Shown here in pieces: positions 1-8,351 of a DNA stretch of 50,411 nucleotides (positions are counted from its first letter, which is position 1; the number at the start of each line of letters is the position of its first letter). This stretch comes from Chromatiales bacterium (GTDB lineage: Bacteria; Pseudomonadota; Gammaproteobacteria; Chromatiales; Chromatiaceae): positions 1 to 50,411 of the forward strand of contig JAKSBX010000101.1 of the NCBI GenBank assembly GCA_022360905.1. Reading direction: 5' to 3'. Both the position numbers and the translations under genes were made by a program. A model generated the notes under the pieces. That model searched no databases, had not been told where the DNA came from, and was given only the letters and a program-made list of their open reading frames with translations.

Positions 1-110
1 GAACTTGTTTTTGAAGAGTATAAGCCATGGCGGCGACTCACAAGCAAAGATTCATAAACTGCACAAGGCCAGACTAAACAGACCTGAATGGTGCGTACTT
101 AAAGCGTATT

Positions 111-173
111 TGGTGGGGCATGGCCCCACCCTACCATTGATTTCAGGGTGTAGGGTGGGGCCATGCCCCACCA
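111..173. repeat. Perfect inverted repeat, 23-bp arms
   Basis: Positions 111-133 are the exact reverse complement of 151-173, with a 17-base loop between. Each arm is itself nearly palindromic around a GGGGCATGGCCCC-like core, so cruciform or nested hairpins are possible. A run of seven A follows the right arm. It looks like a REP/MITE-type intergenic element. It carries no open frame, and I see no second copy in the window. Confidence 0.85.
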
Positions 174-370
174 AAAAAAGCTTTGATTAAACACAATGAA
201 GCGCCTTGGCGTCTACTGAGCTACCATCAGTTTTAATACTGATGGTCAGGTTAGTAATAAGGCGAAGCATCGCCATGATCATCGAATAAACACAGACGCA
301 CTGATTTTTCTGGACAGCAGTGGGCATACGCTGGGATGACAAATTTTATAACCATCGGGAACTGCATACT

Positions 371-417
371 TATTGGCGAATAGTCGCGGTGATTGGCGTC
401 CATTCGCGGCCAATAAT
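371..417 (+). repeat. Dispersed repeat, copy A
   Basis: This roughly 45-base block matches the reverse complement of 40735-40780 over nearly its whole length. Its 384-409 part matches 16056-16081 at 25 of 26 positions. All three copies lie between genes, so it is a dispersed, non-coding family. Confidence 0.75.
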
Positions 418-447
418 ATTCATTCCGCACAGTAGCGGGGCTGCACC

Positions 448-1194
448 ATGTTGAAGACTCGACAACTTTTCACGGCTCTGCTGTTAAGCCTGATGGCCAC
501 AAGCTTGACAGCCCAACAAACGGATCAAGGATTTACCCAAGCCAGACAGAGAATGGTACAGACCATTCAACGGGAAGTACGCCACACCAGTGACTACCTT
601 GAGAAGAAACACCTTGATGAACGAGTCATAAAAGCCCTACAAACGGTTCCGCGCCATCTGTTCGTACCTGACGCACAACGGGATTCAGCCTATGAAAACA
701 GACCCTTGCCGATCGGCTACGGACAGACCATTTCACAACCCTACATCGTCGCCATCATGACCGACCTGATCGCTCCCGAAGCGCATCACAAGGCCTTGGA
801 GATCGGTACCGGCTCCGGCTATCAGGCTGCGGTGATGTCGCGCCTTGTGAAGCAGGTGTTCTCCATGGAGATCGTGGAACCATTAGGCCGGCTTGCCAAC
901 GAACGCCTGCAGAAACTCGGCTACCGGAATATCGAAGTTGCCATCGAGGATGGCTATCACGGGTGGGCTTCAGAAGCGCCATTCGACATCATCATCGTGA
1001 CCGCCGCAGCCAGTCACATCCCTCCTCCACTGATCGAGCAGCTGAAGCCCGGCGGTAAAATGATCATACCTGTAGGCAGTCGTTTCATGACCCAGCAACT
1101 GCTGTTGGTGAATAAGGAGCAGCAGAATGAAGTGACAGTAAGGCAGGTTCTGCCGGTTCGATTCGTGCCGCTGATCAACAAGTCCGAGTTGTGA
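448..1194 (+). CDS. Exported protein-L-isoaspartate O-methyltransferase-like protein
   Basis: This gene encodes a 248-residue PCMT-family methyltransferase, which would repair isoaspartyl residues using S-adenosylmethionine. The family signature is present: a PLPIGYGQTISQP block near residues 87-99 and a SAM-binding glycine loop LEIGTGSGYQAAV near residues 117-129. Unlike the usual cytosolic Pcm of about 215 residues, it starts with a hydrophobic signal-like segment (residues about 7-22, ending near TAQQ), so the enzyme is probably exported or membrane-tethered. SAM supply outside the cytoplasm is unclear, so the true substrate is uncertain. A G-rich Shine-Dalgarno-like stretch precedes the ATG. 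The stop overlaps the GTG start of the next gene (GTGA), implying translational coupling. Confidence 0.85.
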   Translation: MLKTRQLFTALLLSLMATSLTAQQTDQGFTQARQRMVQTIQREVRHTSDYLEKKHLDERVIKALQTVPRHLFVPDAQRDSAYENRPLPIGYGQTISQPYIVAIMTDLIAPEAHHKALEIGTGSGYQAAVMSRLVKQVFSMEIVEPLGRLANERLQKLGYRNIEVAIEDGYHGWASEAPFDIIIVTAAASHIPPPLIEQLKPGGKMIIPVGSRFMTQQLLLVNKEQQNEVTVRQVLPVRFVPLINKSEL

Positions 1195-3632
1195 GCGACA
1201 GAAGTACGCCACCCTACATCTCACTGATGCTGCTCTCCGCATCGGCACTGGGTTATGAACTGTTGCTGATGCGCCTCTTTTCCATTATTCAGTGGCACCA
1301 TTTCGCCTACTTGGTGATCGCTCTGGCGCTACTTGGTTATGGTATCAGCGGCAGCCTGCTCTACCTCAGACCAGCCATCGTATTACGCCGATTCAGTCAA
1401 CTCTACAGCATCGCACTACTGCTGTTTGCCATAACCAGTATCAGCGGATTCATGCTCGCACAATCGATCAGCTTCAATATCGAAGAGTTGTTTTGGAATC
1501 CCGCCCAGACACTCAGACTGATTCTGATCTTCCTGCTGCTGGCGCTGCCTTTTGCCTTTGCCGCCTCGGCCATCTGCATGACCTTCATGCACTATCCGCG
1601 CAGCGATATCTCAAAGCTCTATGCCGCTGATCTGATCGGCGCCGGGTTCGGTGCGATCATCACTTTGATCGCCATGTATTTTGTCATGCCGCAACATTTG
1701 CTGATCGGCATAAGTCTGGCCGCTATGGTTGCAACGCTGATCGCGATTCAGGAGACAGGCACAAAGCACAAAACAGCCCTGCAACTGGTGACGGTTGGCA
1801 TTACAGGTTTTTTATTGGTGCTTACCCCTGATCTCAAACTGATCTATTCGCCATACAAATCACTGGCCCAGACACTCAACATCAAAGGCGCTACGGTCAT
1901 CGATCAACGGGCCAGCCCACTGGGTCACCTGAGCCTGGTGGTCAATCCCCAGGTACCTTTTCGGCATGCACCGGGACTGAGCCTGCTGAATACCGCTGAG
2001 CCCCTTGAGCAGATCGGCCTGTTCATCGATGGGGACAACATGAGTGCCATCACCCGTTATCCGCAACGTATCGAGGAGCTGAGTTATCTTGACCAGACAA
2101 CCTCGGCACTGGCCTACCATCTGAAAACACCTGACAAGTTACTGGTGATCGGCAGTGGTACAGGTACAGACCTGTTGCAGGCTCACTATCACCGGGTTAA
2201 CTCAATCGATGCGTTGGAACTCAACCCGCAGATCGTCGAACTGGTCAACCACGATTACCGACCCTTTGCCGGACCGGTCTACGACAACCCGTTCACTCGG
2301 CTCCATATCAAAGAGGCCAGGGACTATCTGCTGGAGAGCCGACAGCAATATGACCTGATCAAACTGTCACTGACCGACGGTGCCAGCGCCTCCTCATCCG
2401 GACTCTATGCACTCAATGAGAGCTATCTCTATACCCGTGAGGCGATGCAACTCTATCTTTCCAAACTGCGTCCGGACGGCATCCTCTCCATCACCCGTTG
2501 GATCAAGTTACCTCCCAGGGACAGCCTGAAACTTTTCGCGACGGCCTACCAGGCACTCGAATCCATGCATCATGATGAGATCGAAAAACGCCTGCTGATG
2601 ATTCGCAACTGGCAGACCAGCACTCTGCTGATCAAAAACGGCCTGTTTACCCAGAGCGAGCTGGAGAGAGCCGAGCAGTTCTGCCGCAGCCGATTGTTCG
2701 ACCAGGCATACCATCACCAGCTCAAAGCGGAGCAGAGCAATCGATACAACCGACTTAGCGAAGCCAGCTTCTATCAGGCAAACCGACAAATTGTCTCGGG
2801 AGAGCTGGATGCGCTGATCAACAACTATAAATTTGAACTGCAGCCCGCTAGCGACGATCGCCCCTATTTCAACCACTTCTTTAAATGGCAGAGCTTTTTC
2901 GAGGCGATGAAGCTGCGCGGCAGCGGCGGCATGCCACTGATTGAATGGGGCTATGTGGTGCTGCTGCTCAGTCTGGGAATCACCGGTCTGCTCAGTGCTC
3001 TGTTGATCCTGCTGCCTCTGCTGTTCAGGCCAAAAAGCACACCTCCGGCCGGTGGGAGCAGTTTGAATGGATCGGTTATCGGCTATTTCGCTGCCATCGG
3101 TCTGGCGTTTCTGCTGATCGAGATCGGGACCATTCAGAAATTCCAGCTCTTTCTGCATCACCCGATCTACGCCATCGCCGCATCCCTGACGGCCTTTTTA
3201 TGTTTCTCCGGCCTGGGCAGCTATCTAAGCGAACGGCTTTCACACAACCAGAACTACAAGCAGAGTGCCACTAAGGCGATACTCATGCTGTGTGCCATCG
3301 GCCTGGGTTATCTGCTGATACTCCCTGAGCTGTTCGATGCCCTTATCCATCTCCCCATGGCAACGAAAATCACTCTATCCATCCTGCTGATTGCACCGAT
3401 GGCAATCTGCATGGGGATGCCTTTTCCGCTGGCGATCGCTGCGTTGAAACAGACCCGTGCCGAGCAGATTCCCTGGGCCTGGGGTATCAATGGCTACGCT
3501 TCAGTGATCAGTGCCGGACTCTCCACAGTGATTGCCATAGAGTACGGCTTCAAAGCCGTTCTACTCTGCGCGATTCTGCTCTATCTGACAGCACTGATCA
3601 GCTTTCCCGACAAGCCTGCAAACCCTGCATAG
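1191..3632 (+). CDS. Multi-TM spermidine-synthase-like methyltransferase-fold protein
   Basis: The 813-residue protein has three parts. The first is an N-terminal bundle of hydrophobic helices (about residues 8-220). The second is a soluble Rossmann-type domain with a glycine loop VIGSGTGTDLL near residue 318 and an acidic LELNP strand end, as in spermidine synthases. The third is a C-terminal membrane bundle (about 580-805). Such proteins are annotated as spermidine synthase-like, but polyamine activity is rarely shown and I do not assign a substrate. The GTG start overlaps the stop of the upstream PCMT-like gene by four bases. Two SAM-type enzymes in one transcriptional unit, one of them exported, suggests a shared envelope role. 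That is inference. Confidence 0.8.
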   Translation: MSDRSTPPYISLMLLSASALGYELLLMRLFSIIQWHHFAYLVIALALLGYGISGSLLYLRPAIVLRRFSQLYSIALLLFAITSISGFMLAQSISFNIEELFWNPAQTLRLILIFLLLALPFAFAASAICMTFMHYPRSDISKLYAADLIGAGFGAIITLIAMYFVMPQHLLIGISLAAMVATLIAIQETGTKHKTALQLVTVGITGFLLVLTPDLKLIYSPYKSLAQTLNIKGATVIDQRASPLGHLSLVVNPQVPFRHAPGLSLLNTAEPLEQIGLFIDGDNMSAITRYPQRIEELSYLDQTTSALAYHLKTPDKLLVIGSGTGTDLLQAHYHRVNSIDALELNPQIVELVNHDYRPFAGPVYDNPFTRLHIKEARDYLLESRQQYDLIKLSLTDGASASSSGLYALNESYLYTREAMQLYLSKLRPDGILSITRWIKLPPRDSLKLFATAYQALESMHHDEIEKRLLMIRNWQTSTLLIKNGLFTQSELERAEQFCRSRLFDQAYHHQLKAEQSNRYNRLSEASFYQANRQIVSGELDALINNYKFELQPASDDRPYFNHFFKWQSFFEAMKLRGSGGMPLIEWGYVVLLLSLGITGLLSALLILLPLLFRPKSTPPAGGSSLNGSVIGYFAAIGLAFLLIEIGTIQKFQLFLHHPIYAIAASLTAFLCFSGLGSYLSERLSHNQNYKQSATKAILMLCAIGLGYLLILPELFDALIHLPMATKITLSILLIAPMAICMGMPFPLAIAALKQTRAEQIPWAWGINGYASVISAGLSTVIAIEYGFKAVLLCAILLYLTALISFPDKPANPA

Positions 3633-3717
3633 GGGGTCGCGATAAAAACAGCTGCCAATCCAGGCAACGATTGATTAGAATTCACCCCTGCAGTTATCCC
3701 CCAGGAAAAATCCCGAG

Positions 3718-4539
3718 ATGGAGCCACAAGCCCTCGATTTCATCGTTTGGAATATCGACCCCACACTGATTGCCTTCGCCGGGCTGGAGATTCGCTGGTA
3801 CGGCGCCCTCTTCGCTCTGGCCTATCTGCTGGGCTATCAGACCATCTATTGGATCTATCAAAACGACGGCAGAGATGCTGCGCACCTGGAACGCCTCTCC
3901 ATCTACCTGGTCATTGCGACAATCGCCGGTGCCCGATTGGGCCACTGCCTGCTCTACGATCCAGCCTACTTCCTCACCCACCCGTGGAAGATACTGGCCT
4001 TCTGGGAGGGGGGATTGGCCAGCCATGGGGGTGGACTCGGGGTAATCCTTGCACTCTATATCCACAAACGCCAGTCCGGTGAGACCTTTCTCTGGCTGCT
4101 CGACCGCTTTGCCATACCGACCGCGCTGGTCGGCATGCTGATTCGTCTGGGAAATCTGTTTAACTCGGAAATCTACGGTACGCCGACCAATCTTCCCTGG
4201 GCATTCATCTTCGAACGGATCGACCAGATCCCCCGACACCCGGCACAGCTCTATGAAGCGATTGGTTATGGGCTGATCTTTATCGCACTGATGCTGTTCT
4301 ACCGGCGCATGCGCCTGAAGATTCAGGATGGGCTGATATTCGGGATGTTTCTGGTCGGTGTTTTCACCACCCGGTTTCTGGTCGAGTTTGTCAAAACCAA
4401 ACAGGCCGCTTACACCACCGATGTCTGGTTGAGTACAGGTCAGATGCTCAGCCTGCCCTTTATCGCCGCGGGTATTGTATTAATTCTCATGGCGCTGCGA
4501 AGTGGCGGCAGGAATCCCGCTAAACAGGAGAAAGGTTAA
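3718..4539 (+). CDS. lgt: Prolipoprotein diacylglyceryl transferase
   Basis: Lgt moves diacylglycerol from phosphatidylglycerol to the lipobox cysteine of prolipoproteins in the inner membrane. This is the first step of lipoprotein maturation. The 273-residue product has the family length, about seven hydrophobic segments, the GGLASHGGGLG block with the conserved histidine (near residue 102), and the RLGNLFNSEIYG signature near residues 143-154. A purine-rich AGGAAAA lies upstream of the ATG. Several lipoproteins in this window (from 8348, 11163 and 31820) would be substrates. The gene ends eight bases before a convergent gene. Confidence 0.95.
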   Translation: MEPQALDFIVWNIDPTLIAFAGLEIRWYGALFALAYLLGYQTIYWIYQNDGRDAAHLERLSIYLVIATIAGARLGHCLLYDPAYFLTHPWKILAFWEGGLASHGGGLGVILALYIHKRQSGETFLWLLDRFAIPTALVGMLIRLGNLFNSEIYGTPTNLPWAFIFERIDQIPRHPAQLYEAIGYGLIFIALMLFYRRMRLKIQDGLIFGMFLVGVFTTRFLVEFVKTKQAAYTTDVWLSTGQMLSLPFIAAGIVLILMALRSGGRNPAKQEKG

Positions 4540-4546
4540 GCCGGTT

Positions 4547-5584
4547 TTAAAATCTGGCCTCATACCTCATGTTGAAGATCAAATCCGGCACCATATCGGT
4601 GGTCATGTTCTCCCCCAAAGAGAGATCGATATGATCGCCACCTTCCAGGGGTATGGTTCCGCCGAAAGTCAGCATCACCGCTGAGCCGCCCAGTTGCTCC
4701 GAGCTGCTGTGATAAAAGGGCGTGTGAGCATCGACCTGGGCCTTCAGATCCAGCCACTGATAGACCCGCCAGTTGATACCCAGAGTACCGAACATCACAA
4801 ACTCCCGCTGGTCCTTCTCGAGCACCTCCGCCTTACCCATCAACAGCACGCCCATATGGCCATAACCGCCAAAGGGCCAGTTCGCCAGCAAATTGCGGTC
4901 AGAACCGGTAAGCCAGATCGACAGGTCAGGCGCACCGCTCCCCAGCAGTGACTCCTCATCCCCGGTAGGCAGCTTCAAACCCATATGCACGGAAGCTCTC
5001 ATCTCTTCATCCGCCAGGCTCAGTTCCCGGGAGAGCTGAAGCTGGATATCGCCGACACCACTGACCTTCTCCTGGATATCGACTTCAGTCACCCCATTCC
5101 GGATATAGATATAGCGCAACTGGTTCTGCTTCCAGTCGTCCCGGTCAGAATTGGAAAAACCAAACAGGTCGTGCCAGTTTTCGATCAGGCTGTCCAAGCC
5201 GCCACCCCGGTGGGAGAGGTAGGGCAGTTCGACACCGACCTGCCAACCTGAGCCGATCCCCCGCTGCCAGGTCAGGGCCACCCGGTAGGTCTCCCCATCC
5301 AATGTCACCTGCTCGTTCTCCTCGATTGTCTCCATCGAGGTGTTGGCCACATCCAGCTGCAGGCTGAGGCTGGTCTGTTGATCACCGAGTAGTTCGGAGG
5401 GGGTGGCCACCGGAAGACCATGCAACAGGGTGAAGGGATTCATATTGCGCACATGAAAAGGTTCGGGCTGGCTGGCCTGAGCCACCCCGATCGTTGCCAG
5501 GCAAAGCAGGACGATTGACCAAAAAATGATCAAAAACGAGGAATCCCCTTCCCAGGATCGACAGAACCGGTTAATTTTACCCAT
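4547..5584 (-). CDS. DUF3187-type outer membrane protein
   Basis: A signal sequence (hydrophobic stretch ending AQAS) is followed by a beta-rich protein with alternating polar and hydrophobic strands and a C-terminal phenylalanine, as in outer-membrane beta-barrels. The sequence, with a ...NMNPFTLLHGLP block after the signal, resembles DUF3187 family proteins, which have no established function. The start is uncertain: the frame extends upstream to an ATG at 5623 and a TTG at 5638, and none has a clear ribosome-binding site. I prefer the ATG at 5584 because it gives the shortest plausible leader. The gene converges with lgt and is divergent from the operon starting at 5980. Confidence 0.7.
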   Translation of the reverse strand: MGKINRFCRSWEGDSSFLIIFWSIVLLCLATIGVAQASQPEPFHVRNMNPFTLLHGLPVATPSELLGDQQTSLSLQLDVANTSMETIEENEQVTLDGETYRVALTWQRGIGSGWQVGVELPYLSHRGGGLDSLIENWHDLFGFSNSDRDDWKQNQLRYIYIRNGVTEVDIQEKVSGVGDIQLQLSRELSLADEEMRASVHMGLKLPTGDEESLLGSGAPDLSIWLTGSDRNLLANWPFGGYGHMGVLLMGKAEVLEKDQREFVMFGTLGINWRVYQWLDLKAQVDAHTPFYHSSSEQLGGSAVMLTFGGTIPLEGGDHIDLSLGENMTTDMVPDLIFNMRYEARF

Positions 5585-5638
5585 GAAGCAAAATCGAGAG
5601 ACAGTGTTTAAGCCGATCAACATGAAGGTAATCGACAA

Positions 5639-5979
5639 GGAGTTAGTTCTTGTTACAGGATGACTGTCTGCTAAATATTACATACAACCACAAACGACGT
5701 AACGCCTATGACCCTAGTTTTTATAATAAATTCAATTAATACTTGAGTAATCGCGATCAATTAAGATTGCACAGGACTCTAAGCCAGCTTCAGCGGTAAA
5801 CCCGAATCATCAGCAAATCGTAGCGATTACCGGCAACATCACATATGATTTGCTTGTTTGGGCATTTTTTACCAACTTCCAAGATCAACCTGTGACTATG
5901 ATCGCAAACGCAACACACTAATTCATATAGATTTGTTTCTTCATAACATAGTTTTATTCATGACCCGGGAAATGACATC
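5639..5979. other. Divergent promoter region
   Basis: This AT-rich gap separates the minus-strand DUF3187-type gene from the plus-strand operon. Besides the CRP-like site and -10 element at 5891-5931, I see no open frame or repeat in it. Confidence 0.5.
5891..5931 (+). promoter_or_regulatory. CRP-like site and promoter of TPR/ExbBD operon
   Basis: TGTGA (5891-5895), six bases, then TCGCA (5902-5906) matches the CRP/Vfr consensus TGTGA-N6-TCACA with one mismatch. A -10-like TATAGA lies at 5926-5931. A start near 5938 would place the site centre about 40 bases upstream, which is the class II activator position. The match is by eye only. Confidence 0.45.
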
Positions 5980-6507
5980 TTGAAGATCTTATTCCGCTAT
6001 CTATTTCTCCTCGCCTGTTGCCTCAGTCTGCCCTCCTGGGCCGCTGATCCTGCCCAGGCCGACCAGGGGCTGGACAAACAGGTCGAGAGCTTGAAAAAGG
6101 CAGTGATCGAGTTGAACCGTGAACTCTTCATCCTCGAGGAGGAGCTGCTGTTTCCGGGGAATACCCAGGTCTCGGTATTTCTCTCCCTGGACATCGGCAC
6201 CTACTTCAAACTCGATTCCGTCCAACTGCAGATCGATAACAAGGAGCTCTCCAACCACCTCTATACAGAGCGTGAACTGAAGGCGCTGCAACGGGGTGGT
6301 GTACAGCGGATCTATCTGGGAAACCTGAAAGCGGGCACTCATGAACTGGTTGCCTTCTTCACCGGTGTCGGGCCCAAAGGCCGGGATTATAAACGGGGCG
6401 CCACCGTCAGTTTCGAGAAAGGCCTGGGACCCAAATACCTGGAGCTCAAGATCGTCGATAGCGCGGCACTGCAGCAGCCGGATTTCGAGATCCGGGAGTG
6501 GGAGTGA
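5980..6507 (+). CDS. Small exported coiled-coil protein, first gene of Agl/Glt-like operon
   Basis: The 175-residue protein starts at a TTG. No in-frame ATG is available, and a GGGA sits about ten bases upstream. A signal peptide (residues about 1-21, ending SWAAD) is followed by a short coiled coil rich in Leu/Glu/Lys (about 30-57) and a beta-rich domain. I do not recognise a named family. Similar small proteins head comparable operons in other gammaproteobacteria and are sometimes called AraC regulators, which the exported, HTH-free sequence here does not support. It probably acts in the periplasm with the TPR proteins that follow five bases downstream. Confidence 0.75.
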   Translation: MKILFRYLFLLACCLSLPSWAADPAQADQGLDKQVESLKKAVIELNRELFILEEELLFPGNTQVSVFLSLDIGTYFKLDSVQLQIDNKELSNHLYTERELKALQRGGVQRIYLGNLKAGTHELVAFFTGVGPKGRDYKRGATVSFEKGLGPKYLELKIVDSAALQQPDFEIREWE

Positions 6508-6512
6508 GATAG

Positions 6513-8351
6513 GTGCCATACGGTCTGATACCCCGTCTGCTCCTCACCACCTGCCTGGCCCTCCCGATCACCGCAAGCGCGGAGATAAAACCGGGAGAGC
6601 CCCAGGAATTGCGTGATCTGCACTATGGTGAGGCACTCTTCCAGCTCTACCAGGAGGCCTATTTTCCAGCCATAGTACGTCTGCTCTCGGCGAGAAAGCA
6701 GGGGTTGATGAAGAACTATGCGGACGAACCAGAGCTGCTGCTTGGCGGTCTCTATCTGGCCTATGGCATGCCGGATACAGCGGAAAGCCTGTTCAACCGG
6801 GTGCTGAAGACAACCGCCACACCTGAAATTGAGAACAAAGCCTGGCTGCAGTTGGGCAAATCCCGTTACCGCCGGGGAGAGGATCCCGCCGCCGCCAAGG
6901 CGCTGAGTCAGATCGGTACTGAACAGCCGATCGATGCGAAAGATGAAAAACAGCACCTTGAAGGGCTGATCGCACTGAAACGCAACAAACCGACCGATGC
7001 CGTCGAGTCCTTGACGGAGATCTCCGGTGACAGCGAGTGGTCTCTGTATGGAGATTTCAACCGGGCATTGGCACTACTGCAGAGTGATCAATCGAGCCAA
7101 GCCCTGGAGATTCTCAAAGCCATCGGTGACGCTCATACGGAGCAGGATAGCGAGGAGATCAAAGCGATCAGGGACCGAGCGAATCTCACCCGGGGCTATC
7201 TGCTGCTGGAGGCGGAACAACCGCAACCCGCCAAGGACTCCCTGCAAAAAGTACGCCTCAAGGGGGCCTCAAGCAACCAGGCCCTGCTTGGGCTCGGCTG
7301 GGCATCGTTACAACAGGGCCAACAACAGCAGGCACTCGCCCCCTGGCAACTTCTGGCCGACCGCAACCCAAGTGATCCGGCGGTTCTCGAGGCCAAACTG
7401 GCGATACCCTATGTTTTGGCCCAGCTGAACGCCGAGCAACAATCCCTGGACGCCTATCAGAACGCCATCACCACCTACGATCAGACTCTGGGCTCGGTGG
7501 ATCAGATCATTCAGCAGATCAATCAGGGGGGCTTCCCCGACAGCCTGATGGTGGAAAACCGGGAAGATCAGCAGCAACTGCACACGCTACTGCCCTTTCT
7601 GTTGACCGGTAACCAGTTTCAGGAGCGATTCCAGGACTACCAGGATCTGCTGGAACTGGAGAAAAATCTGCAGGAGTGGCAGACCAAGATTACCGCCTAT
7701 CTCACCATGCTCGACAACCAGCAGCAGACCTACAAGAAACAGCTTCCCCGGGTGGAAGCCTTTCTCAGGGGCGATAAACTGAATCAGCTGCAGGAGCAGC
7801 ACACTGCGCTGGAGGCACACTACAACCAGGCGGTGTCAGAAGAAGAGCCGGCATTTATTCTCGCGACAGGTGAGGAGAAGAAGCTGATCGAACGTCTGCA
7901 GCGTATCGACACCCTGATCAGCCAATCCGCCTCCCCCGAACAGTTTCAAGTACAACGGGAGATCGCCCAACTGATGGAGGGGATCCTGATCTGGCGAACC
8001 GTTACGGAACACCCGGCCCGGGTTTGGAATCTGAAAAAACAGATGAAGGCACTGACCCGCAACATCGAATCGGTGAAAGTCCAACAGACAGAGCTGGCCG
8101 CTTCAAGAGAGCAGGCAGAGAACCGCTTCGACAACCTATCTGGACGCATAGACCGCCTGCAGGAGAACATTCCCGAATTGCTGGAGCAGGTCACAGCACT
8201 GCGCAGGCAACAGGCTAAACGACTTCAGGAGATGGCATTGGCCAGGCTGGAACAACGCAAAACACTGGTTAACAACTACCTGATCCAGGCGCGTTTCGGG
8301 GTGGCCAGTCTGCTCGATATCAGTACGGACAGAGGGGTACAGCCGCAGTGA
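6513..8351 (+). CDS. Exported TPR and coiled-coil protein of Agl/Glt-like operon
   Basis: A GTG start with GGGAG eight bases upstream gives a 612-residue protein. It has a signal peptide (ending ITASAE), tetratricopeptide-like helical pairs over roughly residues 30-300, and a long Gln/Leu/Glu-rich coiled coil over about 375-590. It is expected in the periplasm as a scaffold or adaptor. Its stop overlaps the GTG of the next gene (GTGA), so the two are translationally coupled. The role is inferred from the operon: TPR proteins, an ExbB-like and two ExbD-like subunits and an AgmX/PglI-like transducer, the same kinds of parts as the Myxococcus Glt machinery. Confidence 0.8.
   Translation: MPYGLIPRLLLTTCLALPITASAEIKPGEPQELRDLHYGEALFQLYQEAYFPAIVRLLSARKQGLMKNYADEPELLLGGLYLAYGMPDTAESLFNRVLKTTATPEIENKAWLQLGKSRYRRGEDPAAAKALSQIGTEQPIDAKDEKQHLEGLIALKRNKPTDAVESLTEISGDSEWSLYGDFNRALALLQSDQSSQALEILKAIGDAHTEQDSEEIKAIRDRANLTRGYLLLEAEQPQPAKDSLQKVRLKGASSNQALLGLGWASLQQGQQQQALAPWQLLADRNPSDPAVLEAKLAIPYVLAQLNAEQQSLDAYQNAITTYDQTLGSVDQIIQQINQGGFPDSLMVENREDQQQLHTLLPFLLTGNQFQERFQDYQDLLELEKNLQEWQTKITAYLTMLDNQQQTYKKQLPRVEAFLRGDKLNQLQEQHTALEAHYNQAVSEEEPAFILATGEEKKLIERLQRIDTLISQSASPEQFQVQREIAQLMEGILIWRTVTEHPARVWNLKKQMKALTRNIESVKVQQTELAASREQAENRFDNLSGRIDRLQENIPELLEQVTALRRQQAKRLQEMALARLEQRKTLVNNYLIQARFGVASLLDISTDRGVQPQ

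Larger units (their letters stand above)
1..447. other. Gene-free left edge with repeats
   Basis: No convincing coding sequence is visible in this stretch. The short open frame near position 5 runs through a palindromic repeat and has no domain character. The region holds a perfect inverted repeat at 111-173 and one member of a dispersed repeat family at 371-417. The ribosome-binding region of the following methyltransferase gene (a G-rich stretch just before 448) is at its right end. Confidence 0.6.
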
